Of a stretch of DNA of 63,099 nucleotides, positions 23,996-32,166 are shown piece by piece. The stretch spans positions 1 to 63,099 of the forward strand of contig BQIV01000028.1 of the NCBI GenBank assembly GCA_021604005.1, given 5' to 3'. The notes below the pieces were generated by a model. That model made no database searches. It saw only the letters and a program-made list of their open reading frames with translations, and had not been told where the DNA came from. How positions within the stretch are numbered: position 1 is the stretch's first letter; each line of letters opens with the position of its first letter. A program made the position numbers and the translations under genes. This stretch comes from Nitrospirales bacterium (GTDB lineage: Bacteria; Nitrospirota; Nitrospiria; Nitrospirales; UBA8639).

Positions 23996-24388
23996 TTAAT
24001 TCACCGGCGTAACCACTTCAAACCGTAACCCGCTTGGTCTTTCAAGAGGCGCAGACTGCATTTGAAAGTGCAGCTCGTTAGAAACCTCACTCTCATTGCC
24101 AGCGTCATCAGCCGACGTAATGACGGTATACCCCACCTCGTCCGGCATCGCATTTAAAATACTAATGGACTGACGGTTGACACCGTTCACGACATTCAAC
24201 GGAGCGCAATTGACGTACTGGCCGATAGAGTACTGACCAGGCACCGAGGATTTGTAGTAACAATGCTTCGTTACCCTAGAATCATTCACCTCGTCGTTGC
24301 TCAACGACACATTCGGACCGACAACAGTTTGTGCGAAGACAGGCGCTGCAACGAGACACATGACAAAAAACGCAAGAAACGATTTCAT
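23996..24388 (-). CDS. Secreted small protein with Sec signal (130 aa)
   Basis: MKSFLAFFVMCLVAAPVFAQ is a textbook Sec signal peptide with cleavage after VFA. The mature part has about 110 residues, two Cys (a possible disulphide: KHCYYKS and VNCAPLN) and a C-terminal FN3-like strand pattern (VGYTVITSADDAGNESEVSN). A secreted protein inside a phage morphogenesis operon is unexpected. It lies between the PL1-like gene and another signal-peptide gene with a very similar mature N-terminus (QTV versus QTL). Function is unknown; it may coat the host envelope or assist the glycan-active proteins. Confidence 0.7.
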   Translation of the reverse strand: MKSFLAFFVMCLVAAPVFAQTVVGPNVSLSNDEVNDSRVTKHCYYKSSVPGQYSIGQYVNCAPLNVVNGVNRQSISILNAMPDEVGYTVITSADDAGNESEVSNELHFQMQSAPLERPSGLRFEVVTPVN

Positions 24389-24391
24389 GTT

Positions 24392-25219
24392 TCACTCCTC
24401 AATGGTGTAATTGTTTGGGATTGGTAACATCACTGGACCATCCACCGATTCAACATGCACATAATTCACAATGACATGGCGACCATCTTCAGGTATTAAC
24501 TGGATCTCTAACGATCCATCGTCAATCATGACCACACGTCCACGCAGTTCATGCCTGGTATTCGCCGACAATGATGGGAGGTCAATCACTGTCACCCCCT
24601 CCATGGCGATGCGCTGCCTACCCTGGTTAAATTGTGGATCAATCAGCCCAATCGTCACGGCATATGCGCCATTCGGAAGATCCAGCCGCCATGTCGCCAT
24701 GCTGGTGCCCTTATAGCCGATCAATGTTCGATCCACGTCATCATTGGACCCTGTACGTAAACGCTCATCAACCGAGCGATCCCACCCATGCCCAATAGAC
24801 GGAACATATGGACCGCCATTGGCCTTGATGTATCCATCCGGAACCGGATACATGTTTGGTTGAAAATTGTATTTACTGACATTTCCTGGATGTCCAACCT
24901 CAGATTGGATGGTGTACGACACTGCGTTACTGTCCACACTCGACAGCAATTCCCCATTCAGCATGGATCTCGCGCGAACCGTAGCGATGTATTCGCCGTC
25001 TGCTTGCGCAGGAACCTCGAACACATCTTCATCATGTGGGACCGTGCCCATGCTCACCCCATCGACAAACACCTCATAACTATGCGGGGAGCCATCCCCC
25101 CACTCGGTGACGGCATCCCATTGCAATAGCGGAGGGTCTATCAACGTCTGCGCAATTAATGGTGCTGCCAAAACCAGAGAGGACAGGAACGTCAACACGT
25201 ATGAGAAAACGCGACTCAT
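24392..25219 (-). CDS. Secreted FN3 plus carbohydrate-binding-like protein (275 aa)
   Basis: A Sec signal (residues 1-24, ending PLIAQ) precedes an FN3-like domain (LLQWDAVTEWGDGSPHSYEV, YIATVRARSMLNGELLSSVD). A jelly-roll domain from about residue 120 then resembles malectin-like or lyase-associated carbohydrate-binding modules (KANGGPYVPSIGHGWDRSVD, TWRLDLPNGAYAVTIGLIDP, RVVMIDDGSLEIQLIPEDG). It is exported to the periplasm or beyond, so it is not a simple virion protein. Four-base overlap with the 83-residue gene upstream shows it belongs to the late operon. The role is unknown; binding the same glycan as the spike proteins is a reasonable inference. Confidence 0.75.
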   Translation of the reverse strand: MSRVFSYVLTFLSSLVLAAPLIAQTLIDPPLLQWDAVTEWGDGSPHSYEVFVDGVSMGTVPHDEDVFEVPAQADGEYIATVRARSMLNGELLSSVDSNAVSYTIQSEVGHPGNVSKYNFQPNMYPVPDGYIKANGGPYVPSIGHGWDRSVDERLRTGSNDDVDRTLIGYKGTSMATWRLDLPNGAYAVTIGLIDPQFNQGRQRIAMEGVTVIDLPSLSANTRHELRGRVVMIDDGSLEIQLIPEDGRHVIVNYVHVESVDGPVMLPIPNNYTIEE

Positions 25220-25467
25220 CGCTTCCTGCCTTTCGGTTTGTGCATGTCTGGAGGACGTTCAATTTCCTCAATGGAGTCTGAATCTATTTGGCTTTTGCTC
25301 TGAACCTCTTGTGAGTGTACCGATGGCCTAATACGCGCAGGATGCATCGCCTGCAATTCTCTGCAGTCCCATTCGTTTATGTCCTTGGGACACTCCACGC
25401 TCTCCCCAACTACAAAAATCTTGCCTTTGTACATAAAATTGGATATGCACTCATATTGACCGTCCAT
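25216..25467 (-). CDS. Small charged phage protein (83 aa)
   Basis: The 83-residue protein begins MDGQYECISNFMYKGKIFVV with a short beta domain (VVGESVECPKDINEWDC) holding three Cys, followed by a disordered, charged tail rich in Glu, Ser and Pro ending in KPKGRKR. It lies between the capsid gene and the first secreted protein and overlaps the latter by four bases. The tail resembles those of small head-decoration or scaffolding accessory proteins, but no family was recognised. Confidence 0.55.
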   Translation of the reverse strand: MDGQYECISNFMYKGKIFVVGESVECPKDINEWDCRELQAMHPARIRPSVHSQEVQSKSQIDSDSIEEIERPPDMHKPKGRKR

Positions 25468-25497
25468 AGAGACTCCCTTATCTATTCACACCTCATC

Positions 25498-25527
25498 ACC
25501 GCGAGAAGGAATCAACCTTCTCACGGT
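25498..25527 (-). terminator. Hairpin downstream of the capsid gene
   Basis: ACCGCGAGAAGG (25498-25509), loop AATCAA and CCTTCTCACGGT (25516-25527) form a 12-bp stem with one G-U pair in minus-strand RNA. It follows the capsid stop codon by about 35 bases. There is no U-tract, so a transcript-stabilising or partial terminator hairpin that lets capsid mRNA exceed downstream mRNA is more likely than full termination. Confidence 0.5.
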
Positions 25528-25561
25528 GAATCCTGTATCATTAAATCGAGTCTGACCCCTT

Positions 25562-27529
25562 TTATGTCGTGACCATATCAATGATCGCGCTAAAGGACTC
25601 CACTCGACGGACCGCGACATCAACATCTTGATGAACGGTGATTTGCAAATTTCCCCTCTTGCCAGCCGTGTACGGGTCAACAAGGATATCGAGAAATCCC
25701 CATTGCCCAATCACTAAATCAGCCCAATTGCCATAGATTAACGCTGACAGGTCCGTCCCTGTCCCCTTTGTTAAGCCTGCGGCCACCTGATTTGACACTG
25801 CGGCACGGTATCCATTCATCATGCCGAAGCCTGCCTCATTACCATCTTGCCATATATATTTTCCAGCAGGACCAGACGGATTTTGCTCGACCTGCTTTAA
25901 TTTGCCTCTCCCTTTGGCGTTCGTCAGGTATCCCAAAGAACCAAAATCGGCATTCGATACCGCAACGCTTGTTTCGAGGTTGACGATATTGCTCCATGCT
26001 GGTACATCGCCATTCGTTCCAAGCGGTTCAATTGTCAACCCAGTTTTATTAAGCAGACCCTCTGGCTGATCGGCGGAGCCTGATCCGCTAATAGCTGCCA
26101 GGTCAATCCCAAGTGCCACGGCCTCCGCCAAATCCATACGAACTAGATTTTCAATGTCTAACGAACTCTGTAACAGTAATCTCCTTGAGATTTCCGTAAA
26201 AAAGCCAAGAGTTTTTGGAGATAAGCTGACCTGCCCTGTCGTCATTTGCGAACTCGGAACATCAACATTCTCAGCGACCCAAACGGCTGTTGATCGGCCT
26301 GTCTTTTTCGGGATCGGGACATTCCCTTCTAATCCCGTCAAGACGGTTGCCCCAAGGCGCTTAACCATCATAATGTTATTCAGATACTCGATGAATGATC
26401 CGGCCAATAGGTTGTTGGAGACAAAATCCGCCCCTGCATTACTCCCGCCAACCGTCAGTGTCCGCTTCGATGTCCCTCGCATCACGTCAATAGGCACATA
26501 GAACCCTTTCGGCGAAGATTTCATCATCTTCGACATTTGCTCTGAAATCTCCATCTCCATCGGGGCAATCTCAGAGCGTTTTTCGCCTGCTGCTAAAATC
26601 GCTTTACAAAAAGAATATTCCCTCACTTCTTTCTCGCTGAGACCGATCTCCAATGAGGCTGAAGGCATGGGCGTAGGCGTTTGTAGCCGATGGAGCAATT
26701 GCTCATTAAATTGAGCCACGGACCAGCCATCGTTTAACGCGCGCTCTTTCAGAACTTTCGCCTTCTCACCAGATCGTTTCGCGATAGACTCAATGGTCTT
26801 AATGCGATCTAACTCTTTTTCTCTCGCCTCAAGCCGAGCCGATGCTAATTCTTCGTCAATATCATACTCTGGCTGAGAGACGCGCAAGCGCGTAGCCTGA
26901 TCGACCGTCCGCGACTCTTTCACCATGTCGTCCTGCTCTTCAACATCGACTGATCGGTCATGGGCTTCAGATTCTGTTCTTCCTGTTTTCGGGTCCATGC
27001 TGGGTTCCTCCTCTTGTGTGTTAACGCTCCTCCCGACGCCGACGGTAATGTCAGCAGGGACTGAGACCATGGATATCTCTAGGGGTTCCCAATCCGTCAC
27101 TCGGAAGGTCGGAACCTCATCACCTGACTCTTCAGCTTGCGCACGATGCACAACGTACGACACGGACACGTTACGTAAAATACCGTCCATGACATCGTTG
27201 AACTTCTCTTGCCCCCTGGCACTACGGCTAAATCTGACGCGCGCGCGCGCGACGCGATCTTTTCCGATTTCCACTTCATCCACCACGCCGATATGGTCAT
27301 CATGATCATGATTGAAGAGGAGTGCCCCACCGCTGTGAAGTCTACTCAACCGGATAGAAGACCTTGAATGGTCGAGGATTTCTCGGCCCATAAACCGAAC
27401 AACGGTGTCCGTCTCGGAACTAAAAGCCAATCGTACCGTTCGCGCCTCAACATCAATATCAGAACGGTGAAATTGAACCATTCGAGAAAATTGCTTGCCC
27501 TGGATATCGCTCTTTATACGTTCATTCAT
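25562..27529 (-). CDS. Fused prohead protease and HK97-fold major capsid protein
   Basis: The start is placed at ATG 27529 (MNERIKSDIQGKQFSRM), preceded by TAGGGG. Residues about 20-170 form an HK97 U35-type prohead protease, with the His region ALLFNHDHDDHIGVVDE and Ser region LRNVSVSYVVHRAQAEE, and end with LEISMVSVPADITVGVGR. A charged, helical linker of about 150 residues resembles the delta/scaffold segment (AREKELDRIKTIESIAKRSG). From about residue 335 the HK97 capsid fold follows (LTVGGSNAGADFVSNNLLAG, EGLLNKTGLTIEPLG, NLQITVHQDVDVAVRRVESF). Protease, scaffold and capsid in one chain is a known but less common arrangement. Confidence 0.93.
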   Translation of the reverse strand: MNERIKSDIQGKQFSRMVQFHRSDIDVEARTVRLAFSSETDTVVRFMGREILDHSRSSIRLSRLHSGGALLFNHDHDDHIGVVDEVEIGKDRVARARVRFSRSARGQEKFNDVMDGILRNVSVSYVVHRAQAEESGDEVPTFRVTDWEPLEISMVSVPADITVGVGRSVNTQEEEPSMDPKTGRTESEAHDRSVDVEEQDDMVKESRTVDQATRLRVSQPEYDIDEELASARLEAREKELDRIKTIESIAKRSGEKAKVLKERALNDGWSVAQFNEQLLHRLQTPTPMPSASLEIGLSEKEVREYSFCKAILAAGEKRSEIAPMEMEISEQMSKMMKSSPKGFYVPIDVMRGTSKRTLTVGGSNAGADFVSNNLLAGSFIEYLNNIMMVKRLGATVLTGLEGNVPIPKKTGRSTAVWVAENVDVPSSQMTTGQVSLSPKTLGFFTEISRRLLLQSSLDIENLVRMDLAEAVALGIDLAAISGSGSADQPEGLLNKTGLTIEPLGTNGDVPAWSNIVNLETSVAVSNADFGSLGYLTNAKGRGKLKQVEQNPSGPAGKYIWQDGNEAGFGMMNGYRAAVSNQVAAGLTKGTGTDLSALIYGNWADLVIGQWGFLDILVDPYTAGKRGNLQITVHQDVDVAVRRVESFSAIIDMVTT

Positions 27530-29003
27530 TTTCAACCCCTACAGAACTCTGATTTAGGATGTTCTGGTCGCTGAGGAGTCCAGCCTGTTTCAGCATGGCC
27601 TCTTCTTCTTTCAACTGCTCAAGAACTTCTTCGAAATCAATCCCCTGCTCAGCTAAAATCATTCGTCTTGACCTGAATCTCTCGCGCACCATCCCCTCAT
27701 TTGTCTTGAAATCTTTCAAGGGATCAACCCACGGCCAACCCCTGGATTGGAATTTCAGGTGAGACACAACTTCTTCAATATGTTCTGCCCCAATCGGGAT
27801 AGAACCATTAATAACACCCATTGTGAACCACGACTCCACGGATCGAAGACACACTTGAGAAATGAAGTCTGCCTGCATCATCCTAAACATGTCACGCTCA
27901 TCAAGGACACCTTGACGAATCGATGAGAAATTTACCCCTTCCAGGTCTGTCGAGATATTGTTGTAGGCCACGAGTAACCCAGACGACATGCCTCGTAGCG
28001 CACGCTTCATAAATTGATCGTAATTAGAGTTTGGATGGTTCGGGTCCCACGACATGAGCTTGACGCCAGGCGGCAACCCTCTAAACTGTCCAGGCTCCGC
28101 ATCAAGCAAAAGCTCTCCACCTTCTGACGAGTCAACGGGAACCATCCCTCCATTCTCTGTCGTAAAAAACCCCATCTTTGAGGCTCCGATTCGAGCCGCG
28201 ACAACCTCAGCCTCTTCATAGCTATGGATCATATTCATTTCCCATAGGGCGGAGGCCATCCATGGAATTCCCCGAACTTGTTCAGGAAATTCCTGAAGAA
28301 ACACATGGATGATTTCACTAGCAGGAATCCGAGTTGTCTTTCCAGACAGACTGTGTAGATACGAGGCGTTGGAGCGCGATGGATCGGTAATATGGTAGGC
28401 CACAGGACGTTCCCACACATCTAACTCCACGCCCATGACAATTTTCCCACCGCCTGGCAACGACTCATTTCTATCAACATCCAGTCGAGTCGAATCAATA
28501 ATCTGAAAGGCGATCCCATACGTATTGGGGAATCCATGCACGATACGAATCACGCACTCTCCGTCAATCGCGATTGTTTTTGACGCCAACGAACAAAAAC
28601 GGTTCCACGATAAATTTTGAGCCGTATTGACGTTTTTCGAGAAATCCTCCCAACGATCTTCAATAATTTTATTCGCTTTTTTGCGAAGGTTGCCAGACGC
28701 AAACTTCAACTGGCTTTGCAGCCTCAGTCCATTAGGACCAACCACATTACCTGCGACCATATTCACAAATTTTCTTCCATAGGGGTTGTTCTGAGCGGCA
28801 TCACGAGATCGTGCCACCATTGGCCTAAGCGCTCGCTGCAATAACGCATTAATCGGTTGCGGATCGGCCCTCCACGAAGAGGTCAAGTTGTCGATTTTCC
28901 CTGCTTGAAACTCACGAATCTTCGGTAATTTCGAGGCAGGAATACCACTAACCTTTTTGTTGTTCACCCCAAATATCAGCGATTTCAAGTCTGCTAAGTT
29001 CAT
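27522..29003 (-). CDS. Portal protein (lambda B family)
   Basis: The 493-residue protein matches lambda-type portals. Examples are INALLQRALRPMVARSRDAA, NPYGRKFVNMVAGNVVGPNG, RIVHGFPNTYGIAFQIID, PASEIIHVFLQEFPEQVRG and FSSIRQGVLDERDMFRMMQ. It forms the dodecameric vertex ring through which DNA is packaged and to which the tail attaches. It abuts the connector gene at 29003 and overlaps the protease-capsid gene by a few bases. Unlike lambda B it is not followed by a separate ClpP-type protease because the protease is fused to the capsid. Confidence 0.93.
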   Translation of the reverse strand: MNLADLKSLIFGVNNKKVSGIPASKLPKIREFQAGKIDNLTSSWRADPQPINALLQRALRPMVARSRDAAQNNPYGRKFVNMVAGNVVGPNGLRLQSQLKFASGNLRKKANKIIEDRWEDFSKNVNTAQNLSWNRFCSLASKTIAIDGECVIRIVHGFPNTYGIAFQIIDSTRLDVDRNESLPGGGKIVMGVELDVWERPVAYHITDPSRSNASYLHSLSGKTTRIPASEIIHVFLQEFPEQVRGIPWMASALWEMNMIHSYEEAEVVAARIGASKMGFFTTENGGMVPVDSSEGGELLLDAEPGQFRGLPPGVKLMSWDPNHPNSNYDQFMKRALRGMSSGLLVAYNNISTDLEGVNFSSIRQGVLDERDMFRMMQADFISQVCLRSVESWFTMGVINGSIPIGAEHIEEVVSHLKFQSRGWPWVDPLKDFKTNEGMVRERFRSRRMILAEQGIDFEEVLEQLKEEEAMLKQAGLLSDQNILNQSSVGVENE

Positions 29004-29587
29004 CAGAACCTCGTCAAAATCTTCCTAAATCTGATTTGGCTGGCGTCAATGCCCATCGTGTCCGCCTGATGCTCTAGCGAAATTTCAGCCTCAACCTTTG
29101 ATAGCTCCTCGCGCAATTCCCCAATCTCTCTATACTGATATGTTCGGCCAGCGATTGTGTAAGACTGCGCATTATTCAATTTCGACAGAATCACCCGCAA
29201 CTCATCACGCCGTCGTTCGTTGGCCGACCTTGGGTCATAGCCTGCAGCTTGAAGTGATAAGTCTGGCTTCAGGTCGATGACCCCATTTCCGACCAAACGG
29301 TTCTCGGATGTCGTTTGATGTGTCGCGACAGCCTGCCAGTAATATCCGGAATGTCCTTGCCGTCGATTAGATGGGGTATAATTGGCCGTGGTAGCGGATG
29401 GGACAGAAATTCGATAGCCAAAACCGTTAGGCTGCGCAGATAGACTGAATTTTGACTGAGGCAGTATGCTGGTAAATGTGTATGTTAAATCCCAGTCAGA
29501 GCTAGGATAGTCCGAGAGGTCAGACCTGTCCCAGGTCCATTCTGTGTTCTGATAGAGGAATGTAGGTTCTGGTGAGTGTGAAGGCAA
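29003..29587 (-). CDS. gpW-like head completion protein with an N-terminal beta extension
   Basis: The 194-residue frame starts at TTG 29587, preceded by AGGATGG; no better ATG exists in frame. The N-terminal half is beta-rich (SDWDLTYTFTSILPQSKF) and the C-terminal half is helical with RRRDELRVILSKLNNAQSYT and GRTYQYREIGELREELSKVE. The last part resembles lambda gpW, in which an AGRxxxxRDxxEL turn connects two helices. It lies directly upstream of the portal, where lambda W lies. It would fill the connector after packaging. Confidence 0.65.
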   Translation of the reverse strand: MPSHSPEPTFLYQNTEWTWDRSDLSDYPSSDWDLTYTFTSILPQSKFSLSAQPNGFGYRISVPSATTANYTPSNRRQGHSGYYWQAVATHQTTSENRLVGNGVIDLKPDLSLQAAGYDPRSANERRRDELRVILSKLNNAQSYTIAGRTYQYREIGELREELSKVEAEISLEHQADTMGIDASQIRFRKILTRF

Positions 29588-29862
29588 ATGTCCATCCTAC
29601 TCGAAAGATTACTATCCCTGATAGTAATAGTATGGAATGATATATCCACAATATCTACGCTCTCTTGTACATGCATGTACGCGCTTGTCCTATTTTTTTA
29701 ATTAGGTGCCGCAAAAATTAATCTTCCTCAAGATATCAAGCCTTACTTTCCCAGGATTTGAAGTACATTTTCTGTACTTCAAAAAATAGCCCCATTCCAT
29801 CAACCTGCTATTCTAGCGTTTAAGACAAATCATTCACATCGTCTTTAACGAAAGGAGTATTT
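29588..29862. other. Non-coding stretch with several palindromes
   Basis: No gene is supported here. Three inverted repeats stand out: ACTATC-CCT-GATAGT near 29612, a perfect 14-bp palindrome GTACATGCATGTAC at 29667-29680, and TTGAAGTACA-TTTTC-TGTACTTCAA at 29758-29782. They lie between the leftward gpW-like gene and a rightward gene remnant, so they may be operators for divergent promoters. The last one could also form an RNA hairpin. Confidence 0.6.
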
Positions 29863-29996
29863 ATGTCAGTCCACAACGAACCTAATCTGGTTTCCGTTCC
29901 TCAAGCCTTGAAAGTATTGCCTCCTGCTACAAGTTTGGGCGAAAAGTCTTGGTTGATGTCAAAGAAATTCAGGATGCCATGCGAGTGAAGAAATAA
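29863..29996 (+). pseudogene. Broken excisionase/MerR-like HTH remnant
   Basis: After AAGGAG, ATG 29863 begins MSVHNEPNLVSVPQALKVLP, the start typical of small excisionase-like HTH proteins. The matching end is in another frame: YKFGRKVLVDVKEIQDAMRV ending at TAA 29994-29996. The HTH core between the two parts (about 20 residues) is missing, and the join near 29919 is out of frame, so the gene is inactivated by a deletion plus frameshift. In the first frame translation would stop at 29988. It is transcribed opposite to the late operon. Confidence 0.65.
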
Positions 29997-30016
29997 CCAG
30001 GCAAGAACTTGAGAGC

Positions 30017-30046
30017 ATGATCCCCGCCGAAAGCGGCGGGGATCAT
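30017..30046 (+). terminator. Strong GC-rich hairpin between the remnant and the HTH gene
   Basis: ATGATCCCCGCCG (30017-30029), loop AAAG and CGGCGGGGATCAT (30034-30046) form a perfect 13-bp stem. On the plus strand it is followed by TTATTAAA, a weak U-rich tail, so it may terminate the rightward remnant transcript. It overlaps the stop codon of the leftward HTH gene at 30043. Confidence 0.7.
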
Positions 30047-30273
30047 TTATTAAACATTCGATGCAGATTTCGTTCGATATCCTCACGATGAATTTTATAG
30101 CTACCTCCCCTCGGAGAGGTCAGTATGGAGTTGGGAAATCTGCCCTCACTTATCCAACGCAAAATCGTCCTACGACTACGTACACCAAAAAACATGGTCA
30201 CCTCTGATACATTGAAAAGTTTTTTTGTCGGCTGATCTTTGCGAAACGATTCGATGAGCATATTTTCTTTCAT
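30043..30273 (-). CDS. MerR/excisionase-like HTH protein (76 aa)
   Basis: The start at 30273 follows AGGAGGTGAC; the ribosome binding site overlaps the terminase stop codon, so expression is probably coupled. The protein has a winged-helix signature: KKLFNVSEVTMFFGVRSRRT then ILRWISEGRFPNSI and a wing with GGSYKIHREDIERNLHRMF. This is the HTH_17/AlpA pattern used by excisionases and small activators. Its position inside the packaging operon, between large terminase and connector, is unusual. It may control late transcription or excision; which one cannot be decided. Confidence 0.75.
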   Translation of the reverse strand: MKENMLIESFRKDQPTKKLFNVSEVTMFFGVRSRRTILRWISEGRFPNSILTSPRGGSYKIHREDIERNLHRMFNK

Positions 30274-30274
30274 G

Positions 30275-32155
30275 TCACCTCCTGTACCGATTGACCCAAT
30301 TGCTCTTGAGTGTATATGTCCGTTGCATCACACTCCTTCGCTCCACTTGTACGGCATCGGATTCTGTGGTTTCTGGCTTGTTAATCAGCATATACCGTGG
30401 ATCGGCTAATTCTAACGACACATAATTCAAGGAACGCAGGTCGAGTTTTTCATTCCTCCTTCTTCTCTGCTCATAGACACGGACACGTTTTCCTGACCGG
30501 ACACGCGTTTTCGGCTCTTCTGAGAAGAGCTGCTTGAAATATTCGTCATCATATTGTGCAGATTTTGGGAAATGGCAATACCCTGGGCCAGGTTGTGTCA
30601 CGTTGAGATGCGCAAAAATCGTGTCTTTTGAGGTCTCTGTGCCAATTAAATAGAGTCTGACCCCTTTTTTCGTGCTTCCCATGCTAATCAGCGGTTTCCC
30701 AGGTGTATTGTATCCGGCGGTCGCCACCACGCCGAGTCGTGCATACTGCTGGCAAAATTTATAGGACTCATTGGTATAATGCCCTCTCGTGTCGACGCAG
30801 GTCACGACTGGCCGCAAGGTTCTCCCATCTTCTGTGATCCATGTTTCCTGGATATACAACGCCAATTGCTGCCATACCCCATCTTGAGGCCCCACACCTG
30901 GCGACCCCTGGAATGCCTGCCAATCGAGAGACCAATTCTCACGACCTGCCCCCCATCCCATGATTTCCGCCTCCACCCATGAGTCTTGAATGTCAATGCC
31001 GCACGTCAACAGCTTGATAGCCTTTGGCAAACGCTCTGGGTAATCCTCGCATCGTGCCTGTATCTCCTCAACATCTGGCTCATCGTCTTCTAAATCATCT
31101 GGTTTTACCGCCTCGGCCAGTCGGCTCTGCTTAAATGTGACCAATCCGAGCTTGCTGCGTTTTTTCTTCAGATCCTCCACGGCCTCTAGCCACTCACGGA
31201 CCATATTCCCCCAATCATTTTTGAATCCAATAGGGCTGTACAAGCCATTGAGGTAAAATCCTCGCCTCACCCACTGGTCAGGGAATTCATGCACCCATTT
31301 CCCAGACAGTAACATCTCCATTTTCTCAGACTCATCAATGAGCCGATTACAGCTATCACATTCATAGGCTGGATATTCTCTATTCTTGTAGACTAAATGA
31401 TTCCAGTCGAGGAATTGGTAGTGCCCACACTTGAGGCATGGCACATGATATTTCCCCTTACTACTCTTCTCATATTGATCAGAAATTAAACTTTTTCCCT
31501 GCACTGTCGGGGTTGATGATAGCCAGATTTTCCGCTCGCTATAGCGGTCCGTTCGTTTCATGACGAGGCCAAGCGGTGAGCCTTGCCCGTCACAATCCAT
31601 GGGCCACTCATCGACTTCATCACCCACAAAATATGGAACGGGTATGGATTTTAAGGATGTCGCTGAATTCGCCCCGCTCATTCGCAAAAATCCACCAGGA
31701 AACGTTTTGAATAGCTTCCGGTTGGTCTCATCTCGGCTATTCTCAGACACCAGTTCGGCTAACACAGGGGAATCACGAATCATCGTTTTAATTCGAGTGT
31801 CTGAATACAACTCCATGGCATCAATGATGGGCTGTGTCATCATGCAGGATTTTCGCTCTTGATGGATAATCCAGCCGATCAATGAGTTCATGGCCTCTGA
31901 GGCCCCTACCTGCGTTGGCTTCAAGACAATCGTCATGTCTGATGGGCATGACGGATGAAACGTATCCATCGGCTCGACGAGGTAGGGCGCAAAATCATTG
32001 CTCCATGCCATTTTGGCTCCTGTGGCCTCAGCCGATACTATGCGGTATTTCTCCGCCCACTGACTGGGCAATAGGTCTTCATCAGGGGAAATGGTAGAGA
32101 GAAACGCGTGTCTGAGGCGTTCAATCTGTGGAGTTAATACGCTCATCGCTGGCAT
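30275..32155 (-). CDS. Terminase large subunit (gpA family)
   Basis: The 626-residue protein belongs to the lambda gpA family. The ATPase has a Walker-A-like VLKPTQVGASEAMNSLIG (about residue 80) and Walker-B-like VPYFVGDEVDEWPMDCDG (about residue 173). A zinc-ribbon pair CLKCGH and CDSC lies near residues 230-265, and the nuclease region includes LLTCGIDIQDSWVEAEIMGW (metal-binding Asp) and VVTCVDTRGHYTNESY. It cuts concatemers and drives packaging, probably at cos sites. Start 32155 or the nearby ATG 32146 are both possible. It contains, in frame, one copy of a 24-base motif also found after the capsid gene. Confidence 0.95.
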   Translation of the reverse strand: MPAMSVLTPQIERLRHAFLSTISPDEDLLPSQWAEKYRIVSAEATGAKMAWSNDFAPYLVEPMDTFHPSCPSDMTIVLKPTQVGASEAMNSLIGWIIHQERKSCMMTQPIIDAMELYSDTRIKTMIRDSPVLAELVSENSRDETNRKLFKTFPGGFLRMSGANSATSLKSIPVPYFVGDEVDEWPMDCDGQGSPLGLVMKRTDRYSERKIWLSSTPTVQGKSLISDQYEKSSKGKYHVPCLKCGHYQFLDWNHLVYKNREYPAYECDSCNRLIDESEKMEMLLSGKWVHEFPDQWVRRGFYLNGLYSPIGFKNDWGNMVREWLEAVEDLKKKRSKLGLVTFKQSRLAEAVKPDDLEDDEPDVEEIQARCEDYPERLPKAIKLLTCGIDIQDSWVEAEIMGWGAGRENWSLDWQAFQGSPGVGPQDGVWQQLALYIQETWITEDGRTLRPVVTCVDTRGHYTNESYKFCQQYARLGVVATAGYNTPGKPLISMGSTKKGVRLYLIGTETSKDTIFAHLNVTQPGPGYCHFPKSAQYDDEYFKQLFSEEPKTRVRSGKRVRVYEQRRRRNEKLDLRSLNYVSLELADPRYMLINKPETTESDAVQVERRSVMQRTYTLKSNWVNRYRR

Positions 32156-32166
32156 GATGTTACAGT

